Below are positions 47,351 through 56,992 of a stretch of 64,000 nt of DNA, piece after piece. Numbering within the stretch: the stretch's first letter is position 1; each line of letters opens with the position of its first letter. The DNA is taken from positions 2,108,001 through 2,172,000 of the forward strand of contig NC_016633.1 of assembly GCF_000236685.1 (NCBI RefSeq), given 5' to 3'. Origin of the DNA: Sphaerochaeta pleomorpha str. Grapes (GTDB taxonomy: Bacteria > Spirochaetota > Spirochaetia > Sphaerochaetales > Sphaerochaetaceae). The notes below the pieces were generated by a model, which saw only the letters and a program-made list of their open reading frames with translations, was not told the origin of the DNA and did no database searches. A program made the translations under genes and the position numbers.

Positions 47351-47677
47351 TTCTTTGTTTTTGCATGCTTTCCTCATAATCTGATAATACATTCAGTCCA
47401 TGCTCGAGCTAGAAAAGCAACTTTTTTGCATAGGCCGGGGACTTTGTTTTGGAAGCACCAATTGGGACTGTTTCCTGCAAAGCCCCGGTAGGGGAATGGA
47501 CTCAACATACTCTATTGCAGAAGCCTTGCGCGGGGTTTTCACCTCATTGCGAAAGGCTCCTTCCCATCGTTGACAATATAAAAATGGTACGTGATAGTAT
47601 ATTTGTTGAAGTGTTGGTGCCCTGTTGTCAAAACAAGTATTGAGCGAGTGCGTTCATGATGCAAAGAAGGTGTCCTT
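47351..47677. other. Intergenic region with a long hairpin
   Basis: 327 bp without a credible gene. A split inverted repeat CCGGGG-A-CTTTG (47435-47446) and CAAAG-CCCCGG (47478-47488) can form a stem enclosing about 31 nt. A TTGACA at about 47570 may start transcription of the next gene, but its -10 box is poor. The hairpin does not match a riboswitch class that I recognise. Confidence 0.45.
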
Positions 47678-48661
47678 ATGGAAAAGGTACTTATTGACTG
47701 GTTGCTTGAAGAGAATAACCCTTCAGTTCGATTTGCTACGTTGACTCGGTTGCTCGATGAACCCCTGGATGACCCCGAGGTACAGAAAACCTGTAATTGT
47801 ATCGGGAAAGGCGATGTAGTTGCCAGAATCCTGGACAAACAGAACAGTGATGGCTCTTGGGGGATTCCCGAAAGGTTCTATCTTGATAAATATACTGGGA
47901 CAGTCTGGACTCTCTTGGTCCTGTCAGAATTGTATGCCCCTGCAGACGATATGCGTGTTGTGCGCGCCTGTGATTTTATTCTGGATCATTCTTTCAATGC
48001 TGAAAGCGGAGGGTTTTCCACCTCAGAAAGTGTAAGGACAAAAACGGGCCTTGCAAGCTTGGTTATCCCCTGTTTGACAGGGAATATGGTCTATAGTCTC
48101 ATCCGATGTGGTTATCTGGAAGACGAGAGAGTACAAAGAGCCATTGAATGGATCTGTACCTACCAAAGGACAGATGATGGCGATGACCGTCCTCCCCTTG
48201 GACCGATGTATGACCGGTACCGCTCCTGCTGGGGTCGGCATTCCTGCCATATGGGCGTCGCGAAAGGGCTCAAGGCCCTTTGTGCAATTCCCCTGGAAAA
48301 ACGGAATGACCAAGTTGCCTCGAAGATCGAAGAGCTGTGCGAATACTTCCTCATCCATCATATTTTCAAGAAAAGCCACAAGCTGGAAGAAGTTTCCAAA
48401 CCCGGTTGGCTTCGATTCGGTTTTCCCCTGATGTACCAGAGCGATGTATTGGAGTTGATGGAATTGTTTGCGGACTTGGAAATCCATGACTCCCGTTTGG
48501 ATGAATCGCTGGAATTGATCGAGAAGAAAGCAACAAGTGAAGGAAAGTGGGTACTGGAAAATTCTTATAATGGACGGTTGCAGGTAGCCATTGAACAGAA
48601 AGGGGAGCCTTCGAAATGGTTGACACTCAAGGCACTCAAGGTGTTGCAAGAGTATCGATAA
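47678..48661 (+). CDS. Alpha/alpha-toroid (prenyltransferase/squalene-cyclase-like) protein 1
   Basis: 327 aa, soluble. Repeats resemble terpenoid-cyclase toroids: ILDKQNSDGSWGIPERFY, FILDHSFNAESGGFSTSES, WICTYQRTDDGDDRPP. Cys/His residues in CWGRHSCHMG could bind metal. No DxDD cyclase motif is seen, so terpenoid cyclisation is not claimed. A similar protein lies 19 nt downstream, so the two form an operon. Ribosome site AAGAAGG. Confidence 0.65.
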   Translation: MEKVLIDWLLEENNPSVRFATLTRLLDEPLDDPEVQKTCNCIGKGDVVARILDKQNSDGSWGIPERFYLDKYTGTVWTLLVLSELYAPADDMRVVRACDFILDHSFNAESGGFSTSESVRTKTGLASLVIPCLTGNMVYSLIRCGYLEDERVQRAIEWICTYQRTDDGDDRPPLGPMYDRYRSCWGRHSCHMGVAKGLKALCAIPLEKRNDQVASKIEELCEYFLIHHIFKKSHKLEEVSKPGWLRFGFPLMYQSDVLELMELFADLEIHDSRLDESLELIEKKATSEGKWVLENSYNGRLQVAIEQKGEPSKWLTLKALKVLQEYR

Positions 48662-48680
48662 AAAAGGGGGATAGCGTCCT

Positions 48681-49649
48681 GTGCAAAAAGAAATCCTCGA
48701 ATTATTGTTACAGTCAAATGAACCTTGGGTTGTTTACCGGACACTCTTGGATTTGGTTGGGTTGCCCGATTCTGATCCTCAAGTACTGCAAGCGAAAAGA
48801 AAGCTGCTTTGCCATCCACTTATCCTTGGGCTTATCGATGAAGTGAATGCCTGGCCAGGAACTGTACTAAGCAGTCATAAAAGTGCAGGTCAGCTTTATC
48901 ATAAGCTCTCGTTCCTCGCTGATCTGGGTATCGTCAAGGATGATGCCGATTTTACAGGCCTTGCCGAGAGGTTCCAAATGGGAAAATCAAAAGAGGGCCT
49001 GTTTCAATTACCCATGCAAATTTCGCAACAACATGGGGGTACAGGCGAAAATCTTTTTGCCTGGGCTCTCTGTGATGCCCCGCTTCTTCTTTCTATTGCA
49101 GACAGGATGGGGTTTGGCCCAGTTGACGATGGGTTGGCCTTCCTTATATCCCTACAGAGGCAAAACGGATGGCCTTGTGCTGTCTCAAAAGAACTCGGGT
49201 CTTTCCGGGGGCCTGGAAAGAAAGCGGATCCTTGTCCCTATGCCACCTTGCTTATGTTGAAACTGCTGGCCTTCTCTCATCCCAATGAATACACTCAGTC
49301 CTGCCATCTGGGAACCGAATGTCTTCTTGGTCTCTATCAGGAGAGCAGGATCCTTCATCCCTACATGTTCTTCATGGGAACGGATTTCAGGAAGCTGAAG
49401 GCCCCGTTCATCTGGTATGATATCCTGCATGTCTTGGATGTGCTGTCTTTTTTCCCTTGGGTCCATCACGACCAAAGGTTTCTGGATATGTTGGAGTTAG
49501 TGACCTCCAAAGCTGACGCCAAAGGCTTTTTTACCCCCGAGTCTATCTGGGTAGCTTGGAAGGAGTGGGATTTCGGACAGAAGAAGGTTCCTTCGCCTTG
49601 GCTTACTTTTTTGGTTTATAGGATCATTAAAAGGGTTTCCTTTCATTGA
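48681..49649 (+). CDS. Alpha/alpha-toroid-like protein 2
   Basis: 322 aa starting at GTG. Similar in outline to the preceding protein: EILELLLQSNEPWVVYRTLLD mirrors its N-terminus, and the core has AFLISLQRQNGWPCAVSKE. It has CHL and YATLLMLKLLAF helices but fewer clear QW repeats. Probably an ancient tandem duplication. Function unknown. Confidence 0.6.
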   Translation: MQKEILELLLQSNEPWVVYRTLLDLVGLPDSDPQVLQAKRKLLCHPLILGLIDEVNAWPGTVLSSHKSAGQLYHKLSFLADLGIVKDDADFTGLAERFQMGKSKEGLFQLPMQISQQHGGTGENLFAWALCDAPLLLSIADRMGFGPVDDGLAFLISLQRQNGWPCAVSKELGSFRGPGKKADPCPYATLLMLKLLAFSHPNEYTQSCHLGTECLLGLYQESRILHPYMFFMGTDFRKLKAPFIWYDILHVLDVLSFFPWVHHDQRFLDMLELVTSKADAKGFFTPESIWVAWKEWDFGQKKVPSPWLTFLVYRIIKRVSFH

Positions 49650-49723
49650 TTAGCAAAATATTCATATCTGCCTTGCATTTTCGACACATTTTTTCTCCAA
49701 GCTGGCGCTGTATGGAGGAAATG

Positions 49724-51211
49724 ATGAAAAAAAGATTTGTATCGCTAATGGTTCTTTTGCTGTGTGTTCTTTCCTTGGTAGGCGCTGAGGGGACTAAAGA
49801 ACAATCGACTCAAACAATGCAAGGCTTCGGCTCTTCTGAACGTCCCAAATATGTATTCATGTTTATCGGTGATGGTATGAGCCATGTCCAGATCAATGCT
49901 GCCCAGGTGTTCAATGGCAATAACACAAAAGGCGATATTGCCCTTAGCCCCCTGAGTTTCACCCAGTTTCCTGTCTTGGGGTTGCAGACTACCTATGATG
50001 CAACTTCCTTCTGTCCCGATTCTGCCTCCACGGCTACTTCGCTTTCCAGTGGTATCAAAACCCATAGCGGAGTACTTGGGATGGGAGTCGATAAAACGAC
50101 GAAGGCAGAGAATATCGCAGAGAAGCTCAAGAGTCAGAAAGACTGGAAGATTGGGATTGTCTCTACCGTCACTCTCAACCATGCAACCCCTGCTGCCTAC
50201 TATGCCCATTCCCCTTCAAGGAACAACTATTATGATATCGGCCTCCAGCTGATAGGTAGCGGTTTCGATTATTTTGCCGGTGGTTCGATCAATAAAGCCA
50301 CTGACAAGGGACAGGCCAGTATCTACGACCTTGCCAAGGCAAACGGCTATACCTTTGTCGATACAAAAGAAGCCATCGAGGCCTTGGATGCAAACAGTGG
50401 AAAAGTATATGCCCAGAGTCCTCGCTTGCAAGATGGTGGTTCGATGCCCTATTCGATCGATACTGATGATAGGGATGTATCACTTGCAGGATTCGTTCAG
50501 AAGGGCATTGACGTCCTTGACAATGAAAAAGGCTTTTTCATGATGGTTGAGTCAGGAAAAATTGACTGGGCTTGTCATGCCAATGATGCAGCTGCCGAGA
50601 TTTCAGACATCCTCGCCTTCGATGACGCAGTCAAGGTTGCGATCGATTTTGCCCAGAAGCATCCCAACGAGACCTTGATAGTAGTCACCGGTGACCATGA
50701 GACTGGTGGAATGACCATTGGTTATGCTTCCACCGGGTATAACACCGCGTTTGAAATTCTCAAGAACCAGAAACTCTCCTATGTTGCCTTTGACGAAATC
50801 ATAAAGGGAATGAAGAGTGCAAACGCAAATCTGAGCTTCGACGAGGTAATGGAACTTGTGACCAAGGACTTTGGTTTGGTAGCACCGAATGCAAATGCAA
50901 CCGACAAAGCCTTGGTCCTTACTGAGGTGGAGTATGCACGGTTGCAGGAAGCTTTCCACCAGTCCATGCTTCCTTCCGATAAGAGGACCAAAGATGATGT
51001 CACGGCTCTTCTGTACGGTGGCTATGATCCCCTTTCGGTCACTGTCACCCATATCCTGAACAACAAGGCAGGTATCGGTTGGACGAGTTACTCACACACG
51101 GGTACCCCCATATCTGTCTATGCAAAGGGAGTAGGCGAGCAGTTATTCTCTGGGTCTTATGATAATACAGATATCTTTCACAAGTTACGCGATATTGTAG
51201 GTGTGAATTAG
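49724..51211 (+). CDS. Secreted alkaline phosphatase
   Basis: 495 aa. Signal peptide MKKRFVSLMVLLLCVLSLVGA. Metal and nucleophile motifs: FIGDGMSHVQ, CPDSASTATSLSSG with the catalytic Ser, DWACHANDAA, and GDHETGG. It releases phosphate from organic esters in the periplasm. The start is ATG 49724 (second of two ATGs) at proper distance from GGAGG; the frame is open back to 49646. An inverted repeat follows the stop. Confidence 0.93.
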   Translation: MKKRFVSLMVLLLCVLSLVGAEGTKEQSTQTMQGFGSSERPKYVFMFIGDGMSHVQINAAQVFNGNNTKGDIALSPLSFTQFPVLGLQTTYDATSFCPDSASTATSLSSGIKTHSGVLGMGVDKTTKAENIAEKLKSQKDWKIGIVSTVTLNHATPAAYYAHSPSRNNYYDIGLQLIGSGFDYFAGGSINKATDKGQASIYDLAKANGYTFVDTKEAIEALDANSGKVYAQSPRLQDGGSMPYSIDTDDRDVSLAGFVQKGIDVLDNEKGFFMMVESGKIDWACHANDAAAEISDILAFDDAVKVAIDFAQKHPNETLIVVTGDHETGGMTIGYASTGYNTAFEILKNQKLSYVAFDEIIKGMKSANANLSFDEVMELVTKDFGLVAPNANATDKALVLTEVEYARLQEAFHQSMLPSDKRTKDDVTALLYGGYDPLSVTVTHILNNKAGIGWTSYSHTGTPISVYAKGVGEQLFSGSYDNTDIFHKLRDIVGVN

Positions 51212-51231
51212 TCTAGGTTTCTCTCTCACCC

Positions 51232-51260
51232 GGCACCCTGTTTGCACAAGACAGGGTGCC
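51232..51260 (+). terminator. Hairpin after the alkaline phosphatase gene
   Basis: GGCACCCTGT / ACAGGGTGCC, 10-bp stem with a 9-nt loop and no T tract. It may be an attenuator or RNA-stabilising stem between the phosphatase and yibE/F genes. Confidence 0.6.
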
Positions 51261-51283
51261 AACTTCATCAATAAGGCAGTTAC

Positions 51284-52465
51284 ATGAAATTACAATTCAA
51301 TCGAAAGGAAGCGGTCTTCCTTGGTGTTTTTTCTCTCCTATGTCTGGTTTTGGTCTTGCTGCCAACCGGATTCGGCCGTGCAATCTACGTTAACGCCGAA
51401 GGGGCGAAGGCAAGGGTAATCAAAACCAATGACACGATGATGTATCAGACAGGGGTTGTGAGGATGGGGGAGCAGCGGTGTACTGTTGAGATTCTCAGTG
51501 GACCCCATACTGGTGAACAATATGAAGGGATCAACCTGCTTACCGGAAAATTGGAATTTGACAAAGTGTTTACCGAAGGCCAGCTTGCCTGGGTGTTGCT
51601 TGAACAGGACAGCTCGAACAAGGTCATATTTACGAATATGGTCGACCACTACCGGTTGTCCAAAGAACTCCAGTTGATGGGTTTGTTTGCGTTACTGCTC
51701 GTCGTCTTTTCAGGCTACACAGGAATCCGTACCATCCTCTCCTTCCTGTTCGCATTCCTTGCCATCTGGAAGGTCATGATTCCCTTTGCCTTGAAAGGGT
51801 ATAGCCCAATTTTGCTGGCCCTTTTGGTGGGGAGCAGCCTTATGGTGATGACGTTGCTTCTGGTTGGGGGCTGTACGAAAAAAGCGTATGCGGCAATCAT
51901 CGGATCTGTAGGGAGTTCTTTGATAACCTGCTTGTTGGCAATTCTTTTTACCGTGTATTTTCAAGTGCATGGATCGGTAATGCAATGGTCTGAATCGCTT
52001 CTCTATGCAGGATATATGAAACTCGACCTCACCAAGATATTCCAGGCAGCTGTCTATCTCTCTTGTTCAGGGGCTATCCTGGACCTTTCCATCGATATCA
52101 GTGCAGCGCTCAGCGAAATTGTAGAGAAAAAACCGGATATCACAGCCAAGGAACTGGTTGCCAGTGGACTTGTTATCGGTAAATCGGTAGTGGGAAGCCA
52201 GACAACAACCCTGTTGCTTGCCTATATGGGAAGTTACTTAACGGTCATGATGGTATATATGGCACAGGGGACTCCCATAATGAGTATCCTCAATTCAAAG
52301 ACGATAGCTGCCGAGATACTCCACACCTTTGTGGGCTGTATCGGCCTGGTATTGGTCTCCCCGCTTACCTCCCTGGTTTGTGGATGGCTGTATATAAAAA
52401 AACCTGCCCTCTCACAGGAAAGGGCAGGTGGTGTTTCTTCTACAAGGGAGACCGTAAACTATTAG
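51284..52465 (+). CDS. YibE/F family membrane protein
   Basis: 393 aa with an N-terminal helix, an extracytoplasmic domain (about 30-125) and about seven C-terminal helices. Matches YibE/F: LLLVVFSGYTGIRTILSFLFAF, DLSIDISAALSEI, VGSQTTTLLLAYMGS. Function unknown. Its last 60 codons encode the terminator for the convergent ABC operon, and it overlaps that operon by 4 nt. Confidence 0.85.
   Translation: MKLQFNRKEAVFLGVFSLLCLVLVLLPTGFGRAIYVNAEGAKARVIKTNDTMMYQTGVVRMGEQRCTVEILSGPHTGEQYEGINLLTGKLEFDKVFTEGQLAWVLLEQDSSNKVIFTNMVDHYRLSKELQLMGLFALLLVVFSGYTGIRTILSFLFAFLAIWKVMIPFALKGYSPILLALLVGSSLMVMTLLLVGGCTKKAYAAIIGSVGSSLITCLLAILFTVYFQVHGSVMQWSESLLYAGYMKLDLTKIFQAAVYLSCSGAILDLSIDISAALSEIVEKKPDITAKELVASGLVIGKSVVGSQTTTLLLAYMGSYLTVMMVYMAQGTPIMSILNSKTIAAEILHTFVGCIGLVLVSPLTSLVCGWLYIKKPALSQERAGGVSSTRETVNY
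52396..52428 (-). terminator. Terminator of the ABC transporter operon, inside yibE/F
   Basis: Minus strand CCTGCCCT / AGGGCAGG stem followed by seven T residues. It is located within the coding sequence of the convergent yibE/F gene. Confidence 0.85.
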
Positions 52466-53565
52466 TCTTCGTTGTTTTCCAGGAGCCTGACCCTGTCGGG
52501 GGCAAAATCAATTGAGATCTTTGCACCTTCAGGGTATACCTTCTTGGCATGGGGGTCATCAATCTGTACGAGGACTTCTCCGAAAGAAGTATTGATAAAT
52601 GCCTCAAGGCTGTTTCCAAGATAGACATTCATCCTTACCGTTCCCTCTATATGCCCTTTCCCAGGTTCCACGACGCGCAATGATTCTGGGCGTGCCATCA
52701 AGACGGCTTCATCCCCTACCGCTACGTTTTCACCGGCCTGACTTGCTACAACCTCTTTGTCCCCAAGGATACAGGTCCATAGCTTCCCATCATGGTTTTT
52801 TACTTTGACAGGAAAGAATGTTGCTTTTCCTACGAAACCAGCTACGAAACGTGAGTTGGGAGCTTCATAGATTTCTGATGGGGCTCCTATCTGGCGGACG
52901 AAGCCATTTTTCATGACAACAACCCGGTCTGAGAGACTCATAGCTTCAACACGGTCATGGGTGACATATACAGCGGTAATGCCCAGGGTTTTCTGGATTT
53001 TCCTGATTTCAACACGCATCTGTTCGCGCAGCAGTGCATCAAGGTTGGACAGGGGTTCGTCCAGAAGCAGGACCGAAGGGGCAACGATAAGGCTTCGTGC
53101 CAAGGCTACGCGCTGTTGCTGCCCGCCTGACAGTTTCGATGGGGCTCGATCCCCATAGTCGGCCAACCCAACCATTGCCAGGGTTTCCTCGACCCGTACC
53201 TTGATTTCCTCAACAGGGACTTTCCTGAGTTTCAATCCGTAGGCCACGTTATCGAATACAGTCATATGGGGAAAGAGGCCATAGCTCTGGAACATTGTTG
53301 CAGTATCTCTCTTGTTGGGAGGGAGCATGGTAACTTCCTCGTTCCCTATAAAGATTTTTCCCTCTGAGGGAAGCTCAAAACCCGCAATCATCCTCAAGGT
53401 TGTTGTTTTTCCACAACCGGAAGGGCCCAGCAAGGTTACCAGCTCGCCTGGTTGGATAACCAAATTCGAATCATTGACGGCAATTACATCAGACTTGCCT
53501 TTTACATCCTTGAATCGTTTCGTAACATGCTCAAGCGTTACCGATACACTTTTCTTTTCGTTCAT
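52462..53565 (-). CDS. ABC transporter ATP-binding protein (FbpC/PotA type)
   Basis: 367 aa. Walker A GPSGCGKTTT, Q-loop, signature LSGGQQQRVALARSL, Walker B LLLDEPLSNLD, and H-loop VTHDRVEA (the common Q after THD is R here). A C-terminal TOBE domain (about 280-360) is typical of ferric, polyamine and 2-aminoethylphosphonate importers. It lies 11 nt after the permease. Confidence 0.92.
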   Translation of the reverse strand: MNEKKSVSVTLEHVTKRFKDVKGKSDVIAVNDSNLVIQPGELVTLLGPSGCGKTTTLRMIAGFELPSEGKIFIGNEEVTMLPPNKRDTATMFQSYGLFPHMTVFDNVAYGLKLRKVPVEEIKVRVEETLAMVGLADYGDRAPSKLSGGQQQRVALARSLIVAPSVLLLDEPLSNLDALLREQMRVEIRKIQKTLGITAVYVTHDRVEAMSLSDRVVVMKNGFVRQIGAPSEIYEAPNSRFVAGFVGKATFFPVKVKNHDGKLWTCILGDKEVVASQAGENVAVGDEAVLMARPESLRVVEPGKGHIEGTVRMNVYLGNSLEAFINTSFGEVLVQIDDPHAKKVYPEGAKISIDFAPDRVRLLENNED

Positions 53566-53576
53566 AGAATACCACC

Positions 53577-55817
53577 TTACCGGGTCGAAATTGTTTTCTG
53601 GGTGAGCTTGTCATCCTTAACCAAGACTTGCATCAAGGCCCAGACAGAGAGGACGATGACAATCAGGATGGTTGACAAGACGCTGGCAAGACCGAATCTC
53701 AGGTTTTCCGAGAAATTGAAAATCAAAACGGTCAAATGGTTCCAGCGAGCCGAAATCAAGAAAATAATGGCACTTACAGCCGTCATCGAACGAACAAAGG
53801 TATAAGACATGCTCGAGAGGAAGGCTGGACGAATCAGGGGCAGTACTATAGTTCTGAATACTGTCGGAACATCAGCCCCCAGGTCTGCTGCCGATTCTTC
53901 GATGGCAGGGTCGATCTGGTGAAGGGCCGTGATCCCGTTTTCAACACCGACAGGAAGTTCCCTGATGATATAGTTGATAACAATGATTGCCCCGGTTCCC
54001 ACAAGAAGGATAGGCTGCTTGTTGAATGCCAAAATGTAACTGATACCGATAAGGGTTCCTGGAATAGCATACGGAGTCATAATCAGTGTTTCCAAGAACC
54101 GTTTGCCCGGGAACTTTTTCCTGACTATGAGCATAGATGCCATCATGGCAAGCAGGCCTGCTATCGGGGTTGCAATCAGGGCCAAGGTAACGGTATCACG
54201 GATACTTGTCCACCCACGGCTCAAGGCTTCACCCCAGTTTTCCATGGTGAAGGAGTAGTCGATACCCCAGTTCTTTACAAAGCACCCTGCGATGATTGTC
54301 ATATACAAGGCAACTATGAATCCAATGAAAATCCAGGAGGCTGTCTCCAGTGTAACCCTAACGCTCTTGTTGGTAAGTTCTGTTAAAGTCGTCGAAGGTT
54401 TCCCTGTAACCGTAACATAGCTCTTTTTAGCTACCCAGACCCTTTGCACAAGGAATGCGGTAAGTGTGGGCATCAGAAGCAGGAAGGATAGGGCAGCCCC
54501 GGAGCCTAGGTTGCTTCGTCCCGTTACCATCATATACGCTTCAGTGGAAAGGACCCTATAGTCTCCGCTGAGCAGCAAAGGGTTTGCAAAGTCAGCAAGG
54601 GAATTGGTAAAAACCAGAAGCCAGGCAGAGACGATACCGGGAGCAGAGAGTGGGAAGGTGATTGCCTTGAATGTCTGCCACCGAGTTGCACTTAAGTCGA
54701 GAGAAGCGTCTTCGACCGTTGAGTCAATCTGCCTGAGAACCCCACTTATGGTCATAAATGCAATCGGGAACATCCCGATGACTTCAACCAAGGTGAGCCC
54801 TCCCAGCCCATAGATGGAAGTTGATAAGTGGAAGAGCTTTTTGGAAATCAAACCATTGTTTCCAAACAACAGGATTATTGACAGTGAAAGGGAAAAAGGA
54901 GGAGAGATAACCGGCATAGTTGCCAAGGTACTCATAATTCTTTTTTTCTTGAAAGAAGTGCGTTCGATGAGGAAGGCAAACATATATCCCACAACCGTGG
55001 AAATGGTTGCTGTCATCACACCCAATCGGAGAGATCCCCAGAGGGCTACCAGATAATTTGGGGATAGAGACTCCTTCCAGGTTGCAAGTGAGAAATGTCC
55101 ATCTTTCATAAAGGAAAGACGAACAGCCTCCAGTAAGGGGTAGGCTATAAATATCAAGACAATCGAGAACAAACCCAAGACCAAGAACCCAGTCATGGGA
55201 TCACGGGTAAAGGTGAGGACTAGCATGATGCTCAAGAATATGATAGCGGCACCTATGAAGAGGGTTCTTAGAAGGTTGTTGTATCCAGAAGCTATTTTAT
55301 TAGGCACCAGGATCATGATTGCACCTGAGACCTGATATCCTGTTTCGTCTATCACCGGTACAAAATAGACTTGGGAGTTTGCTGCAGTTGCCGGCACACT
55401 TGTATCCGGGTCAAGCGAGTAGTCGGCTTTATAGGTTTTTGAGAGTTTCATGGATTCAAGGTAATAGACGCTCTCAAGAGCCTTTTTAAAATCCTCCGAA
55501 TTTTTATTTGCCTCCCAGATCGAACGTGCGGTTTCTGATCCTACAGTAGGTATAAAGTCGAAGGAGTTTTGGTCATAGGAAAAATAATAGGCACGTGCAC
55601 CTGTAATACTTTCTTTTACAGTAGGAACCCACTGTTGGAAGGAAAGGAGGGAAGTGTTGTCAGGGACTGTTTGTGCAAACAGTTCGATTTCTTTGAAGTT
55701 TCGGTTCTCTTCATACGTAAGGAAGTTTGAAGAAAGGGAATTATACATCCAGAAATCGGCGGCTAGGAATACTAAGGCAGCTATTAAAAACTGCGTGACT
55801 CGTTTTTTTGTAAACAT
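53577..55817 (-). CDS. Fused two-permease ABC transporter protein (Fe3+ type) with an N-terminal extracytoplasmic domain
   Basis: 746 aa. Residues 1-20 form a helix, then about 150 hydrophilic residues before the next helix pair (about 185-240): an added extracytoplasmic domain. Two permease units follow (about 255-480 and 530-740), each with an EAA-type loop (VEDASLDLSATRW and IEESAADLGADVPTVF), as in FbpB. The N-terminal addition is not typical for FbpB. Confidence 0.9.
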   Translation of the reverse strand: MFTKKRVTQFLIAALVFLAADFWMYNSLSSNFLTYEENRNFKEIELFAQTVPDNTSLLSFQQWVPTVKESITGARAYYFSYDQNSFDFIPTVGSETARSIWEANKNSEDFKKALESVYYLESMKLSKTYKADYSLDPDTSVPATAANSQVYFVPVIDETGYQVSGAIMILVPNKIASGYNNLLRTLFIGAAIIFLSIMLVLTFTRDPMTGFLVLGLFSIVLIFIAYPLLEAVRLSFMKDGHFSLATWKESLSPNYLVALWGSLRLGVMTATISTVVGYMFAFLIERTSFKKKRIMSTLATMPVISPPFSLSLSIILLFGNNGLISKKLFHLSTSIYGLGGLTLVEVIGMFPIAFMTISGVLRQIDSTVEDASLDLSATRWQTFKAITFPLSAPGIVSAWLLVFTNSLADFANPLLLSGDYRVLSTEAYMMVTGRSNLGSGAALSFLLLMPTLTAFLVQRVWVAKKSYVTVTGKPSTTLTELTNKSVRVTLETASWIFIGFIVALYMTIIAGCFVKNWGIDYSFTMENWGEALSRGWTSIRDTVTLALIATPIAGLLAMMASMLIVRKKFPGKRFLETLIMTPYAIPGTLIGISYILAFNKQPILLVGTGAIIVINYIIRELPVGVENGITALHQIDPAIEESAADLGADVPTVFRTIVLPLIRPAFLSSMSYTFVRSMTAVSAIIFLISARWNHLTVLIFNFSENLRFGLASVLSTILIVIVLSVWALMQVLVKDDKLTQKTISTR

Positions 55818-55838
55818 CTAGTCTGTCCGTTTTAAACA

Positions 55839-55865
55839 CACCCTGCAAGGTAATCCTGCAGGGTG
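55839..55865 (-). terminator. Intra-operon hairpin between substrate-binding and permease genes
   Basis: CACCCTGCA / TGCAGGGTG, 9-bp stem, 9-nt loop, no good T tract. Such hairpins often give higher expression of the binding protein. Confidence 0.6.
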
Positions 55866-55892
55866 GTATGAAAGGTAAATTACAAAGGGTAA

Positions 55893-56975
55893 TTATCTCT
55901 TGTTACCAATTTCGTTGGTCCAGCGGTCAAGCAGACGTGTCTTATTGACACTGTCGCCATCCCAAGCCATATCCTGGGTTACCGTATTGATCTCATTGAT
56001 GGAGAGAGCATCTGGATGTTTTGCAGCTCCCTCAGCTACGAGAACCACGTACCATTCGGTAAAGGTTTTCTGGGCATCTGGGCTGGAGAGAATCCAGTCG
56101 TAAAGCTTTTTGGCATTGACAGTATCTTTACCGCCCTTAACCATCGACATGGAAGCGAGCTCGTAACCAGTACCTTCCGAAGGGGCTGTGATGACGACTG
56201 GGGAACCGGCTGCCTTGAGTTTTACTTGGTCATGAGCATAACCGATTGCAACAGGGATTTCTCCGGTTGCAACACTCTTGCCAGGAGCAGAACCGCTCTT
56301 GGTATATTGGTCAATGTTCTTGTCAAGGGCTGTCATGTACTCAATCATCTTGTCTTCAGTACCAAATACATCAAGCATGGTTGTCAATACGTTGTAAGCT
56401 GTTCCTGAAGTATTGGGGTTTGCCATGCGGATATAACCCTTGTATTCTGGCTTGAGGAGGTCTGCCCAGCTTTTTGGAGGGGTAAGGCCGAGTTCTTTTG
56501 CCCTTTCGGTGTTGGTTACAAAGGTAAGGGGTCCGACATACAGGCCGATGAAGAAATTATCAGGATCCCTGAACTGTACAGGGGTCTTTGCCGTAAAACG
56601 GCTGACATAAGGAGTGGTCAGGCCTTTGCTTTTTGCAGTGATGTGGTCAAGTCCTACGCCGCCAACCCAGATCGAAGCCTGTGGGTTTGATGCCTCAGCT
56701 TCAAGACGGGCTACGCATTCTCCGCCGGAAAGGCGAACAAAATTAACTTTAATCCCGGTTTCTGCTTCAAAGAGCTGAAAGAGTTTTGCAGCCAAGGGCT
56801 CTTCCAAGGTTGTGTATGCATTTACACTGCCTGCATTTGCAGCAGGTGCTGCCGCTGGTGCAGGAGCTGCAACTGCTGGTGTTGTTGCGGCAGGTGTAGC
56901 TTCTTTTGTTCCCTGAGCGAACAGAGCAGGGACAAGGAGTAGCATTACTGCCAAGATAGTAAGCGTTCTTTTCAT
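55893..56975 (-). CDS. ABC transporter substrate-binding protein (Fe3+-type)
   Basis: 360 aa. Signal peptide MKRTLTILAVMLLLVPALFA, then an Ala/Pro-rich linker (residues 22-50) and a periplasmic binding fold with YVGPLTFVTN and WADLLKPEYKGYIRMANP typical of ferric binding proteins. Ribosome site GGAGG precedes ATG 56975. A TATAAT-like -10 is at 57026-57031. The substrate could be iron or an organophosphonate. Confidence 0.88.
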   Translation of the reverse strand: MKRTLTILAVMLLLVPALFAQGTKEATPAATTPAVAAPAPAAAPAANAGSVNAYTTLEEPLAAKLFQLFEAETGIKVNFVRLSGGECVARLEAEASNPQASIWVGGVGLDHITAKSKGLTTPYVSRFTAKTPVQFRDPDNFFIGLYVGPLTFVTNTERAKELGLTPPKSWADLLKPEYKGYIRMANPNTSGTAYNVLTTMLDVFGTEDKMIEYMTALDKNIDQYTKSGSAPGKSVATGEIPVAIGYAHDQVKLKAAGSPVVITAPSEGTGYELASMSMVKGGKDTVNAKKLYDWILSSPDAQKTFTEWYVVLVAEGAAKHPDALSINEINTVTQDMAWDGDSVNKTRLLDRWTNEIGNKR

Positions 56976-56992
56976 CGTATCCTCCATTAAAT

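Noticed and set aside
47449-47643. 64-codon frame in the 47 kb gap
   Set aside because: No ribosome site, no similarity; the hairpin is the better explanation.
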